The position numbers and the translations under genes were made by a program. Positions 1 to 11,622 of a stretch of 64,000 nucleotides of DNA are shown here, one piece after another. Under the pieces are notes generated by a model. That model searched no databases and was not told the DNA's origin. It saw only the letters and a program-made list of their open reading frames with translations. The first letter of the stretch is position 1; every line of letters begins with the position of its first letter. The DNA comes from Punica granatum (Eukaryota; Streptophyta; Magnoliopsida; Myrtales; Lythraceae): assembly GCF_007655135.1 (NCBI RefSeq), contig NC_045131.1, positions 24,474,001 through 24,538,000 on the forward strand, in the 5' to 3' direction.

Positions 1-908
1 ATATTTTATTTCATTATATTAAATTTATGAATTTCCCCTGCAATCGAAAAAAAAGAAAATAATATAGTACCTAAAGTCTATCAATTTAGTTTATATAATC
101 ACGATAATATGAATCAACGATAAAATTGCATAGATGGATATTAATTACTGGTGTAGTACATGAATTCGGAACTCGTTCCAAATAGATCGCGTGACTAAAA
201 CCATCTCAACCCCTGAACAAGAATTATTCTCATTTCATAGTTTCGATTAAAAATGAAAAAAGTTGTATCAACCTGATCTCTCTCTCCATAGCTTAAGCTT
301 GAGTTACTCTAAAACCTTTACATAGGTTCCTATCTCCTCTACGAATACCAACATTACTGTCAATCAATCAAATCATGGGAAACACCGACTAAGAATTATG
401 GGAAACACCAAAGACATACTGTAATTAATTGTGTGCTTATTTAATTTAATTTAATGTTTTTTTTTTGTTTTAGGCACCGATTCTGCAAAAAGTGCAAGAA
501 AATAAGAAGTAAATAAGGGAAGCCTAGCTAGCTATTTCCACCTAAAATAACAATATTTGAAGTTAATTTTTGCAACGTTGAACCTGTACTCTTCTAGGAG
601 AGACTAGTTAGGGCTCGCCAGCTCTCCCCCCCCCCCCCCCCCCCCCCCCCCGGACTTTGAAAAGTCAGAGGAATCAAAAAAGCACCAGATTGATATTAGG
701 ATTACCCTTCTTAGTTTACAAAAAATGGTATCTCTTCTCTAGCTAGGTCGGCTTTCCATCAGTCGATGGATTGCTCTGAACTCATTTATCAGCTTAACTA
801 ACTAATAAAATATTAGGTGCAATCAATTAACTTTTTATTGTCCCAATAAATGTTTGATCCTCACAAGCAGATTGACAGACGGAATGATAACATAGGCATG
901 TCTTATAA
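1..908. other. AT-rich intergenic DNA, no gene seen
   Basis: No reading frame or RNA gene can be supported here. The stretch is AT-rich, with short poly-A and poly-T runs, and is interrupted by one 26-base cytosine run at 626-651. The right border is the probable 5' end of a Helitron-like element. Confidence 0.6.
626..651. repeat. Poly-C homopolymer, 26 bases
   Basis: An uninterrupted run of 26 C follows a GCTCT lead-in and ends at GGACTTTG. It is a mononucleotide microsatellite, and its exact length is prone to sequencing and assembly error. Confidence 0.95.
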
Positions 909-1462
909 TCTATATTTTATATATATAAAATTGTACCCTTATAATAAATAGGGATAGAAAAGTAATTTTATATAGTATAATGTCATAAAAGTAAATAGCT
1001 AGATAAATAAATATAAATGTATATACAATTAAAACTAAATTAGTAAACACATATAAATCTTTAACCACTTAATAATCTTATTACATTCTTAATTTTAAAT
1101 ATATAATCTCAAAATTTATTTATAAAAAATAGAATTTCTTAAAATAAATATCTATAAGATCTTTTTTTTGTACCCTTTTTAAAAATATATAATCTAATAT
1201 ATATCCTTATTTCGTACAAAATACATGGAGGTCATCTATTAGAACTTTTTACAATTTAATATTTAAGAAAAGATAATATATTTTTTGAGTAATATGATTT
1301 TCTTCATTCATATTTGGTATACACTAATATTTAAATGCTTCCAATTTAAGAATATATAACTTAATTAAATTAAAATTTGAATTATGATAAGTTTTTTAAA
1401 ATTCATCTAAAAATAATCACTCTAAACAAATAGCCCCTACATCACACGGGCAAAAAAACTAG
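909..1462 (+). mobile_element. Non-autonomous Helitron-like element
   Basis: The 5' end reads TCTATATTTTATATATATAA and is preceded by A. The 3' end has a short GC-rich remnant (GCCC...CACGGGC), then an A-run, then CTAG followed by T. Helitrons typically start with TC, end in CTRR and insert between A and T; all three marks are present. The hairpin is imperfect, so it looks old. The 554-bp interior is AT-rich and non-coding, as in deletion derivatives that depend on a RepHel enzyme made elsewhere. The assignment rests on termini only. Confidence 0.5.
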
Positions 1463-1919
1463 TCTATATACATGACACTTCTGGTCATTTAGTTCAACAC
1501 TTATACATTTGATGAATGGTTTTATCTAGCATACAAACTTGAGATAACATTGCTATTTCAATTGCTTGAACAGTTGATGATTTTGAGTGACGATGGCTCT
1601 ACCACCGTACCTAAAGCTGATCCAATGGTCAATGAAAGAAAAGTAACGATCACTTAAAATGTCCGTAAAAGTTAATCCCATTGATTGATAGTCTATTTAG
1701 GTTAGCTTCTTAACGTCTCCTGTACCAATTAGCCAGCCACCTTATCTTTTACTTCATTATTTTCATTTAATTAAATTAAAGACTTTAATGAAAAATTTTG
1801 CAATCTTAATTTACATGGGTCATTCCATTGATGAAAAAGTTCGATTCATTCTCTCCAATGACTTACCTCGACTCTGCAGCCTTAAAAGAGAATTTTTCTA
1901 GCAAAATCACATGAAGTTT
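1463..1919. other. Intergenic, no gene seen
   Basis: AT-rich sequence without a coding signal. It leads into the promoter-like segment that starts at about 1920. Confidence 0.5.
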
Positions 1920-2035
1920 AGAACCCTAAGCCCTAATTTCACCGGGGCATGCATATTTAACCGATTTGACGACTCAAGACACATCCCACTCCCCTCTCTC
2001 ACCTCTCAGTCTCTCTCCGCAGGGACACGCACAGA
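1920..2035 (+). promoter_or_regulatory. Promoter-like segment with no gene assigned
   Basis: In order the sequence shows a telo-box-like AACCCTAAGCCCTAA (1922-1936), a CATGCATA motif merging into a TATA-like TATTTAA (about 1954), and 25-50 bp further a pyrimidine-rich CT patch (about 1988-2030). That order and spacing is typical of plant core promoters. Downstream lies a long CT-rich leader-like stretch with one 69-codon ORF (2266-2475) that I do not recognise. A non-coding transcript, a microRNA precursor or chance are all possible. I compared the downstream stretch with the common conserved plant microRNAs I know and found no match. Confidence 0.3.
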
Positions 2036-2265
2036 TATATATATATTACAGAGATACGTAGTTGTCAGTGATAACAGATGACAGAGATCCCAATTTAATT
2101 TGCTTTGTCTTTTCTCATATATATGTATCTCTAACTCTCCCTACACCATCTTCTTGGCTGCATATAGCATCAGCTAATGTCCATAGAGCTAGACTTCTAG
2201 CTAGGGTTTTACTTTCCTTTGCTACATATTAGTAGTTCTCTTTCTCTCACATTGGCTGGAAAAAG

Positions 2266-2475
2266 ATGGGCCGGGGGTTCAGTTGCCCTAAAATTGTTGA
2301 AAACTATCACTATCCACAGACATGCCCTCCTCGAGGGTTTTTCTTCTTTCTCACAAGGGCTTACCATTTTACCAAAAGCTGCCCATCATGTTTAAGATGC
2401 TTTGGAACCACGTACTATGGTGCTTGTCCCTCCGTAGCTACATACATGTGTGCAATTTCAGGAAATGGAATCTAA
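2266..2475 (+). CDS. Doubtful small ORF, 69 codons
   Basis: It starts with ATG and has eight cysteines among 69 residues, including a CPSCLRC stretch, but no convincing signal peptide. It has no resemblance to any family I can name. It lies about 250 bp downstream of a promoter-like segment, the only reason to list it. It could equally be chance or part of a non-coding transcript. Confidence 0.12.
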   Translation: MGRGFSCPKIVENYHYPQTCPPRGFFFFLTRAYHFTKSCPSCLRCFGTTYYGACPSVATYMCAISGNGI

Positions 2476-2542
2476 ACATGTTATCTTTCTGATTCCCCTA
2501 AAAGAAAATGGTGATTTCGTTTTACCAGAGAAAAAAAAAAGT

Positions 2543-2712
2543 GATTTCAAAATGTTGTAGTACGGACGGCATTCCACATTAATTTTCTTGTATGAACAGT
2601 TGGCATCAATTTTTGGTTTTAATGCACCGTTTCAGTGGATATGTTATATCAGTTTCTTTAGCTTGAATAACGATTTTATCATGCACGGAAGTAAGAGGTC
2701 AATGCATCTTTA
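2543..2712 (+). repeat. Direct repeat A, copy 1
   Basis: About 170 bp beginning GATTTCAAAATGTTGTAGTA and including TTGTATGAACAG, GGTTTTAATGCAC, GGATATGTTATA and TTTAGCT. The same landmarks recur in order at 3195-3383. The two copies differ by substitutions and small indels. Confidence 0.8.
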
Positions 2713-3194
2713 CGCTATGTTTGATTTGCTAAAATGAAATTAATATATGATACAATAGATAGGCATAACAATTGAGATAGAACGTTATTGAACTTTTGCC
2801 GATATTTTATTTATTTAGTTGGAGGAAATAGAAGAATTAAGAATTGAAATTTTATATTTGTGATTTTACTACGGCAATCAATCTCAATCAAAAGTTAAGA
2901 GGAAAGATTATTAGAAAAGCTATAGTAAAAATTGAAACTTAGAGAAAAGGAAAGAGGAGGGGAAAATTTACAACCTGCCCAAAAAAAAAGCAAAAGAAAT
3001 TGAGTAATTCGGTGAAAGAGCAAAAAAATGGCCAGAAGAAGGATGAATAAATTCGGATAAAAGAGGATGGGGATTTCCTTATATGTTCGCGGTTGAACAC
3101 GAACCGAACATTGCGTAACCGAACATTGCGTAACGGGGTGGCAAGATTGTCATTATTACTGCCCATCAATTTATCCATAAAAAAGGAGGTTGGG

Positions 3195-3383
3195 GATTTC
3201 AAAATGTTGTAGTACGAAATATTCCACGTTAATTAATTTCCTTGTATGAACAGCTGGCATGGAATTGTGTGGTTTTAATGCACGTTTCCATTAATGGATA
3301 TGTTATACGAGTTTTTTAGCTCGAATAAGGACTTTGTTGTGCCGGAATTAACAAATATGTGGGTAAGAAGTCAACGTCTCTTA
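3195..3383 (+). repeat. Direct repeat A, copy 2
   Basis: Diverged second copy of the segment at 2543-2712, in the same orientation. About 480 bp of unrelated DNA lies between the copies. It could be an old local duplication or two insertions of one element. Confidence 0.8.
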
Positions 3384-4504
3384 GTGAAAAATCAATTAAC
3401 ATAAAAGCCATTACTTTTGATCGGTTGATAAGAGAGTTCGACCGATCTCGAGCACTACTGAGTAGGATGCTTCTGGAATTAATTTATGGCATACAATTGA
3501 AGTACTTAATTTCTTTTGGTCGCAAAGGACGCCAAGGGCCTAATATTAGCAAATAAAAATCTAAATAAAAAATTCGAATAATTTTGCTGACAAGAATCAG
3601 ACTAAAATCTTTTGTTTATCAGCGTAAAGCGTGTGCCACTGCGTTGCATTTTCTTTTTTACAAATAACAGTTCAATTAGAGATAAGCTAGTAACAAAGTT
3701 CTTGGACAATCTAACCAATCAGTCAAATTTCATGTTGCCCCATCTATCCCTTCCCCTACCACTTTTGGGTCCACGGGCTTGTAATTACAACTAGAAAACT
3801 AAAATTATGTAGTGCATTAATGTGGATTTGTGTTCCTCTTAAGTAAAATTTTAGATTTGAATATTGTGAATAGTAAATTCACGCTGAGAGAGATTTATCT
3901 CTTAGTGGGTCAATTCGGCTCGAACTGCATTAACCTGGGTCTTTTGAGCTTCCGGATAAAAAAAAAAGGTGTGGTGACTGATGGACACCGAACCTAGCAA
4001 CCCGAATCCAGGCTTATCAAGTTGGTCTGTTACGCTGGCCTACAGGGCCAGGGCTCAATGACGAGGCTTAACAGGCTTAGGCCTGCGACTAAGTCGGGTT
4101 TAGGCAAGTATCTATAAGACAGGTAATGTGATATTTGTTGTTTCCTTAAGCAGAGTGGCTCGTATAATCAAACATTCACATGATATATTTTCATCCAAGT
4201 ATCTCAGAAGTATCTCGATATATCTTCCCTCCAATATAAGCACGTCAGGTATATTATTTATAGTTAATGCAACATTGAGGTAAGCCCAAGACCGACTTAA
4301 GCATCGGAGGAAAATTGAGGAACACCCTTGATGTCCCTTCATGTAGGCTAGCTTGGAGTGTTGTTCATGTGGTTCGGATCGTGAAGATTATCCGGACCCA
4401 AAGCTCGAATCCTGACTCTATCATTTGACGTTGTCTGTGTGAAATGAGACTAAAGGTCATGGTGGAGACAATGAGGAGCAAGGCTTTGGTGATCCGGGAG
4501 CTTA
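3384..4504. other. Intergenic; SINE-like 3' fragment
   Basis: No gene is supported. At about 3850-3970 a segment runs from TTTGAATATTGTGAATAG through ACGCTGAGAGAG to a terminal A-run. A related, longer copy is at about 58235-58400, so this is probably the 3' part of a tRNA-derived SINE. The remainder (short ORFs at 3359, 3612 and 4112) has no recognisable protein content. Confidence 0.4.
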
Positions 4505-4685
4505 GGGCCCGTTTGGTTTCAGAGTTTGATTTTAGAATCATGATTTTGATTTTAACTCTAACCACTACACAATAAAAACACACGTTTCCCAAGTCAAATT
4601 TATAATACCATCTCATTTGTCTTTTTGCATAATCAAAATTAAAATCAAAATTAAAGTTACTTTAACTCTGAAACCAAACGCACTC
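4505..4685. mobile_element. MITE, GTTTGGTTTCAGAGTT family
   Basis: Terminal inverted repeats are GGGCCCGTTTGGTTTCAGAG on the left and the complement of GAGTGCGTTTGGTTTCAGAG on the right, around an AT-rich 181-bp core. Relatives lie at 7217, 18226, about 35070 and 43631. The copy at 18226 has TTA on both sides, which suggests a PIF/Harbinger (Tourist-like) family. It is non-coding. Confidence 0.75.
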
Positions 4686-4699
4686 TAATAGTCTGCCTC

Positions 4700-5100
4700 T
4701 TGACTTTTCATTATTTCAATTTTTATCTTTCAATGTATATAAGACAATTCTTTTTATTTGTCATCTAAGTTTTTAATCTAAATATTTTTTTTGTACACTA
4801 TCAATATATCTGGACATTTTAGTTTATTTCATGTATTTAAACAATTTTTATTATTCGATTTATAGGGACTAACTTCATTTGTAACTCTACCCTTTTGATG
4901 TATTTAAATTTTTTTTCGCCTTTTCATAATTCCAATTTTGCCCTCGAATGTATCTAGGCATATTGTTTTATTCGTCCTCTAAGTTTTTAATGTATGTGTG
5001 ACTTTTTTACACCATTTATGTATCTAGACATATTATTGTATATTTCGTGTATTTTAGACAATTTTTGTTAATCGATGTATTGAGACTAATATAGCGCTTT
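4700..5100 (+). repeat. Diverged tandem duplication, about 200-bp unit
   Basis: Two successive units share landmarks in the same order: CTTTTCAT...CAATTTT, then AATGTAT, then CTAAGTTTTTAAT, then TTTTACAC or TTGTACAC, then CAATTTTTATT or CAATTTTTGTTAATCGAT. Unit 1 is about 4705-4890 and unit 2 about 4920-5100. They are strongly diverged. No function is apparent. Confidence 0.6.
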
Positions 5101-7216
5101 TGCAACGGAAAGACACCCGTCCCTAGATAAATTGCTTTTGCCTTTATTAGTTGATGCCTTTTGGGTTTTGGTGAGTTATAAACTTCTCTACTTTCATGAT
5201 TTAAGGGCATGATTTAAGGGACTTTAGAACTCTAATGAGTTAGAAACTTTCGAACTTCCACTAGTTAGGAATTTTAGTACTTCAATCAGTTAGGAAGTTC
5301 GGATTTTCACCCTTTGTACGAATGGAGAGAAACAAAGAGAAAGGAAGGGAAAGGGAGGGCAAGGAAACTCGTACGAAAACCATTTCCCTCCTATCCAAAC
5401 ACGCTATCAGAGAGAGGTGGCATCATAATGTATGCTATATGTAAAATCTTCTTTTAAGGAAAAGAAAGAGATTGCTTGGTAAGGAAATTGGCTCGTTCGT
5501 TTTTTCAATCCTCTGATTCCTCCCCTAGTGATATTTTTAAAACTGCATTGTGATGACCAAATTAGCCACGAATTGTCGAATTAGCAAGGGAGTTGTTGTG
5601 GGGCCAGTTGCTGAAAGTGTATCGTAGTTGCCTTTTGCTCTTGCCACCGTAAATCTTGGCAGATCACAAAAGTTCGTCCTATTATCCCAAGACCACTTTT
5701 GATGGTGAGGAATCTAAAAGGGATGCAACAAAATATTGATAATTATTTGGAATCTGAACGGGAGAAGTAATGTTACATATTGTTAAAATCCTAATCCTGT
5801 TAGCTTTTTCAATTCAACCTGAGTTGAAAGTGATTTAATCGGTCTTGCCTATAGCAATGGTGATGGTACGTAGAGGCAGCATCCTTGATTTGGCTAGTTC
5901 CCCCTTCGTCTCGCTTCCAGTATCTGACCTTTGGAAACAGGCTTCTCCTTCCCAGTTACGTAAATCATCTATCTATATATCTATATAAAGTAACAAAACC
6001 CAGATCGACTGATTAAATGATACCACTTAGGACAGAGGAGGGCTGTCGTCGCTTGACCTTTCGCATGACCGCAAATAACAATTTAACAAGTGTTGTTGTG
6101 TCGTAATGCCTCCTCCCTTTTAGAAACTGTAATAACATGCGCTTGGAGAAGATGAAAAGCCTATGCTATAATGAATTTATTGCAAAAAAAAATCAGCAAA
6201 TAACAAAATATAATGAATTTGCGGAATCCATATCTATAACATTTTCCGATGGAATCACAAATATTCTGTGCGCTTTCTCCATTTTACATGTTGAAGTTCC
6301 TCTTTAAATACTGACATTGAAGGGTCGGTCTTGCTTGGAGGAGTGGTCCTTTCTATCACAGCTCCCAAATTAACCTTACGGTAATTGTTGCTTAATGAAG
6401 TCACTGGAAAATAGTTTCCTTTGGACTGCTCTCTCAGGAGTGCAGACTATATTTGTTGATGTGGGCTATTTCTCTCCTCCCTAACATTAAGGTGATTCGC
6501 TTGTGATTTTGCATTACTTATGAAACAATTATTTGTCTCCTCTGTCTAGTGATTCACGTCATGATCTTAATCTTAATATTCAGAGATAAATTTATGACGT
6601 GCATTTTTGTTTTGCTTCTAGGTAGATGGTATATTGAGCTAAATGTGTTAAAGATGTCAGATTGCTCATATTTTGGATTGAATTCTTCTCGATAGCTAGA
6701 GTCACTTGATCGATAGCACAATTATTTTAACTGAAGAGGGGAAGTAACTTTTCGCGATTATATGGGTAGAATTCCTCCTCCATTATTTGTGGCCATATTA
6801 GTTCTTTCGATTATAGAAGTACAATTGATATTCCTTCATTGAATCAACAACTCTGTAAGATCGCGTGGTTAAAAAGAATGCCTCTATTATTTCTATGAAG
6901 AGCTGGTCGGACTGATTTCCCAACAATCCATGATCGTGTTTGTCAGAAGTTGCTAACTTGGAAAGCATACTGGTGCAATTTAAGATTGAACATGCTAGAA
7001 GAAAAAAACTCTAAATTTGAAGATGGAAAAAAATTCTACTCAAATTACAGGTATAACTTATTCATTTAACTTAAATTGATACAACATATTGATTTATGAT
7101 GCAAAAAAGATAAAACATGTGATTATGTATTTTACAGAAGAACGTGGGTAACTCTCTTAAAAGTTCAAACTTAAATTTTTATTTTAAAAATGAAAAGTGA
7201 AATCATGCATTCTTAT
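5101..7216. other. Intergenic, no gene seen
   Basis: No coding region is supported. At about 5160-5300 a loose short repeat (variants of GAGTTA-GAA-CTTT and GTTAGGAA) occurs several times. At 5968 the sequence A then TCTATCTATATATCTATATA could be the 5' end of the Helitron whose 3' end lies at 7735, but nothing else supports that pairing. Confidence 0.5.
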
Positions 7217-7570
7217 GTTGTGTTTGATTTTAAAATTGACTAGAGTTGAATTTTAATTTTAATTGGTTTGTAATAATTGTGTTGTTGAATTATGATAAAA
7301 AAGTGTGAAAAAATAATGAATAGTTAAGAGAAAGTAATGATTGTATTGTTGAGTTGTGAAAAAAGTAATAAATAATTAAGAGAAAATAATAATTGTGTTG
7401 TTGAATAGTGAAAAAGTAATAAATAGTTAATATTAAAAATTGATTTGAATGGTTAAAAAAATTGAAGAAAAATGAAAAAATAATAATTATATTGTTGAAT
7501 TGAAGATAAGTAAAGTTAAGTGCAACAAAGTGTAGTAAAGTTCAAAAAAAATTATAAAACCAAACGGGCC
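7217..7570. mobile_element. MITE, 354 bp, TTA target duplication
   Basis: The element begins TGTTGTGTTTGATTTTAAAA, ends CAAACGGGCC, and has TTA on both sides (7214-7216 and 7571-7573). The interior carries three near-repeats of TTGTGTTGTTGAAT followed by GTGAAAA. The end is related to the MITE family at 4505 and 18226. It is non-coding. Confidence 0.6.
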
Positions 7571-7704
7571 TTAAACTTTAACAATCGTTTCCCCTTTTGC
7601 AATATTAATGGGTTCTATTATATATTTGTATTTTTTTCATAGATTTCATATTTGTCTATTTAACAAACATTAAAACAAGAAAAACTTTTGGCCCAATAAT
7701 TCTA

Positions 7705-7736
7705 GCCCACGCATATGCGTGGGCCCGGCACCTAGT
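7705..7736 (+). mobile_element. Helitron 3' terminus
   Basis: A perfect 20-bp palindrome, GCCCACGCATATGCGTGGGC (7705-7724), is followed 7 bp later by CTAG (7732-7735) and then T. A hairpin a few bases upstream of CTRR at an A/T insertion site is the diagnostic 3' end of plant Helitrons. The element would extend leftward, but its 5' end is not certain; a candidate is at about 5968. Confidence 0.7.
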
Positions 7737-8609
7737 TTATATAAATATCGTGACAACTGGGGGAGCTTATATGGTCACTTCAATCATCACTTGCTAGTTG
7801 CCAGCCATTGGGTCAACTGGGATTACCTCACGTTGATCCAATGGCTTCCTCTGTCACTAAAGGGCAAAAAAGAAGTGTAGGAAATCCAAAAGATCAGTGC
7901 CATATCTTCCCATAGCAATTGACATCTTAGAACCTCCTTCCAATTGGTAATTGAGAAAAAGCTGATCATATTTGATCTCCAGAAATGCAAAGTAGCGTTT
8001 CTTACTTACAGAGTGCTTCAGAACGGCCAATCCACTGGAGAAATCTCAAGAAAGTGACCTCACTGCGTCTTCTGGGGCACTGCCTCTCATTAGGACCACA
8101 AACAAAGACATGAATAGAGCAGTGAAATGCACCGCGCATATGACAAAGCCATCAAAAATGTCTTGCTGGATGACTTGTCATTGTAATACGTGAGTCAGTC
8201 GATGGCTAACTAGCTTGGAAGAACAACCACATACCAGGGTATAGGCGGATCAGCTACAAACAATATGTCGCAAACAGAGCAATTGAACTTTGTCGAGATA
8301 CAAGAATAAAATGCCATTCATTTCCACTGGCAACTAAGTCAGCTTCGTTCTTTTCCTTCAATACTGCGCTGCTCATATTCCAATAAAATTCATGTGCATG
8401 TGCATGACTCCCTCTGTGTGTTTGTGTGCGTGTGCACGTGTGTGATGTGTTGCACGAACTTGCATTGAAGAAGAACTTTTTGATAAATGAGATGAGACAG
8501 CATTTATCAGCAGTCCAACAAGGAACATTTTCAAGAGATACAGAGGCAAAATTCATAGGAAAACAATACACTTGCTGAATTTTCTCACTTTATAACTTAC
8601 TCTCAATAA
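7737..8609. other. 3' flank of GOS12
   Basis: No separate gene is supported. The part nearest 8610 should contain the 3' untranslated region of the leftward-reading GOS12 gene. A GT/CA-rich stretch lies at about 8390-8450. The 105-codon ORF read leftward from 8571 lies in this presumed UTR and resembles nothing known. Confidence 0.5.
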
Positions 8610-11600
8610 TCATTTCGATAGCCAGTAAATGATGAGAAACAATGTGCAACCAGCTATAACAGCAGAGAGAATAAGTGTGTCCCTTGATCGCCGCCTCCGA
8701 ATTGAACCTAAATAAGCAGTTAGAACATCAGCAGGGGGAAAGATATAAAGAGGGTAAGAGACAGAGAAAAAGGAGCTCATGGCTTTTTACATACCAAGTA
8801 AACCTCGAATTACGGGGAATTTTTCACTTAAAAGCTTAACTTTCCCTTGGACATCTCCAAATAAAGTCCTTTGGGAGCCGAGGGCTGCCCTGGTGCTCTG
8901 TGCTTGACTAATCACATCATCGATCTGCAAGAAAATGAACCAGACATCATTGGAGGCATATATAATTTAAAAGAAATGCAGATTTTGCTGAGGAGTTCCA
9001 GCCTCTATACATTCTTTTCAGCCATATCAGTTAATTCAGAGTGTGCAATCATCGTGAATATCCTGCTTCTTCTCTTATGTTCACCAAGAAGAGAATATCT
9101 CAAGGATAGCTCTAAATGCAGGAATCTATTTTCAAAATCATAGAATACTACTTATAGAATAGTCAAAGTCTTACATGAGAAATGCTGCCATGAATTGCAG
9201 CTCTCTCTCTCAGTAACTGCATTCTTGGGGACATGCTCCCAGATGCCTGAAAGAAGAAAAGAAAATTGAGAATACAGAACCCTTTGAAATAGGAAAGAAA
9301 TCCTTTAAGAGCCGGAAAACAAAACTATCATGCCAGAGATGCTCACCTTGTACTCACTTATGTCATCCCTGACTGAACTAAGAAGTTCCGCATGTTCCCT
9401 CATTGAGTTTAAGTTTCCCTTGATTCGTCTAAATTCCTAAAGAGAGCAAAGAGTTATTCAATGTAACAAAAGCTGAAAATGATCCAGTGGTGAAGTATAC
9501 AGTTTTATCTAAACTATTCACTTCATTGGATTTATGTTCTGGTTATCAATCAACAATAATCTTTTTACAGGGTGTAACAAACATCATTCTTCCACGAAAA
9601 GGACCCTAAAAATATTTTACCAGCATTATTGAGTTTCACCAGAGTGGACTAAACATCGATCATAAAGTACACACGAAAGTTATTTCTTTCAAAAAGCTTA
9701 TAGTTTAAAATTGTGAGATCTTGTTGTTTCACAATCATAACGATTTGATGATAACAAATGGAAGATGCGAGGTTTTGTGAATGAGGAAAAGAGAAGGAAT
9801 TTTCAGGTTCTTTTTGGGTGAATATAGGGACAAAGGAGTATGATTTACTATACGAACTTTAAAAGCACAAAGTAACCTGGGTAAACTCATGAAGAATATC
9901 TCTATGCCTCGCCAACTTCTGGGTTACTGAAGTGGCTGGAGCAGCTGATGCAGCACACCTACTCATAGCATCATTTGTATCTAATAGCTTCTCGAGCAAT
10001 GATTGGATCTCCATTTCCATTGACTTCCACGATCGTGACGCAACTGTTGGTGATCCAGTATCAACATAACCTAAACAACTCTGAACAATTATTGCAAAGG
10101 TGGGAAAAGCACCCGTGTTTAATTTAAAACAACAAAAATCAGGAGAAGTACTGTAGCATGATGGAAAATCTAAGTGATTACTTGAATGTCGGGACTACTT
10201 CCCATTTTCACTTATTGACTTATCCTTAAACCCACACGATGCAAATAAGAAATCTGCATTTTACACAATAAATGCATCCTCAATACATGTACAATGAGAA
10301 TACATTTGTATCTCTCCAGAACATATGTTTGCTCTGTATTTGAGAATACTTTAGTTTGAAGGTAGAAAGTTCATCCTTTAAATTTTATTTGATCCTAAGG
10401 AGCCCTCAGATTAAAAGGGAGAAAATACAAGACGATTACCAGCAAAAAATGGAATCCTGTTTAAACCAACAAAGTATAATCAGTTAGGATGCATATGTAC
10501 GCTCCATGAAGAATCAAGAGCTTTTCCCCAGATCTAATCCGGTGAATTAGTATTAACATGGAAAGTATACAAGCACAATCAAAGAGCATCCACAATTTTG
10601 GCACTTGCTTCGCAATGGACTGCATAACTATCAAACCAAAATTTAGCTAGTTGTAGTCAGGGCAAAGCAAAAGCACAACTTGTTTTGCTCAGAAGTATTG
10701 TGCACTTGATGTCTGATGTGCTATGTGTTTGAGGACTTACTCAATACATCAAAACTCGGATGAAATACTCTATCACAGTTCACGTCATAGATCTTGCTAA
10801 ACCTTTAATGAAGGGTGTCAGATCAATTGTATGCGACAGAAAAAACTTATATTGAAACACTTGAAAACAGAAAATCTTGCTAAGCCTTTAATACGAATCT
10901 CAACCGATATACTCTACCATTTTCTTTCCAAGACATTATCTTGGAAGTTGATCACCATAAAACCGATATGCTGAACCGTTAAATGAATCATGATTCTACC
11001 TTCCATATACATTATAGAGATACAAGACAGATAGTTGCAAAGGCCAAAACAAAGACTTCCCCATGAATCAAGACAAAACATGTCAGGAAACTCATTCCAG
11101 CAAAAGCCGGATAGTTTCTCAACATGAAACACATAAATATAGTTCCATATATATCATAGTTACGTCAGAGATACTCAATTCGATTCTGCCCTCGACGAGA
11201 AGCTCAGGTGCCGTAATGATCATAAAAATTCAAACTGAACGTAACGCAGAAAATATTGTCCAATAAGCAAAAGAATCTCAGCACCAAATGCATAATTAAC
11301 GGAAGCAGTTATCTAATCCTTCACCATTGGGCTCAGAAATCAAACTGAAAAATTGCTGATAAAGCCGAATTGAGCATCACAGCAGGGAAATGCGAGTTCG
11401 GGAAAATCGGAAGATGGCGAAATCAGCGAAAGTGGATGAAGCAAAGGCAGAACGCGGAGCATAGGAGGAAGAAGAGCACTAGCTCCTACCTCCTTGGGAG
11501 TAACGGGTGCCGAGCTTAGCGTAGGAAGACAGCTTGACGTCGAGATCGCCCTCGATCTTTCTCGCCTCCTTCCGCAGCTCCTCCCAGCCCGATTCCTGCA

Positions 11601-11622
11601 GCTCCAGGCTCGAATCCGCCAT
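8610..11622 (-). CDS. GOS12: Golgi SNAP receptor complex member 1-2 (Qb-SNARE)
   Basis: Six exons in transcript order are 11622-11490, 10070-9877, 9436-9347, 9246-9175, 8924-8795 and 8707-8610, all GT-AG, joining to 238 residues. The protein opens MADSSLELQESGWEELRKEA and closely follows plant GOS12. The N-terminal half forms the regulatory helices, and the SNARE motif lies at about residues 150-205. After the basic RRRRSRD comes one C-terminal membrane anchor (about 217-235) ending in YWLSK. As a Qb-SNARE it supplies one helix to the four-helix bundle that drives vesicle fusion in ER-Golgi and intra-Golgi traffic. The start is the only ATG giving the conserved N-terminus. Intron 1 is long (1.4 kb). 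The gene looks complete. The close paralogue GOS11 fits less well at the N-terminus. Confidence 0.95.

Noticed and set aside
2040..2500. Conserved microRNA precursor
   Set aside because: I looked by eye for miR156-172, 319, 390-399, 408 and 827 type sequences and found none. AAGCTGCCCATCATG resembles miR167 but has several mismatches and no partner strand.
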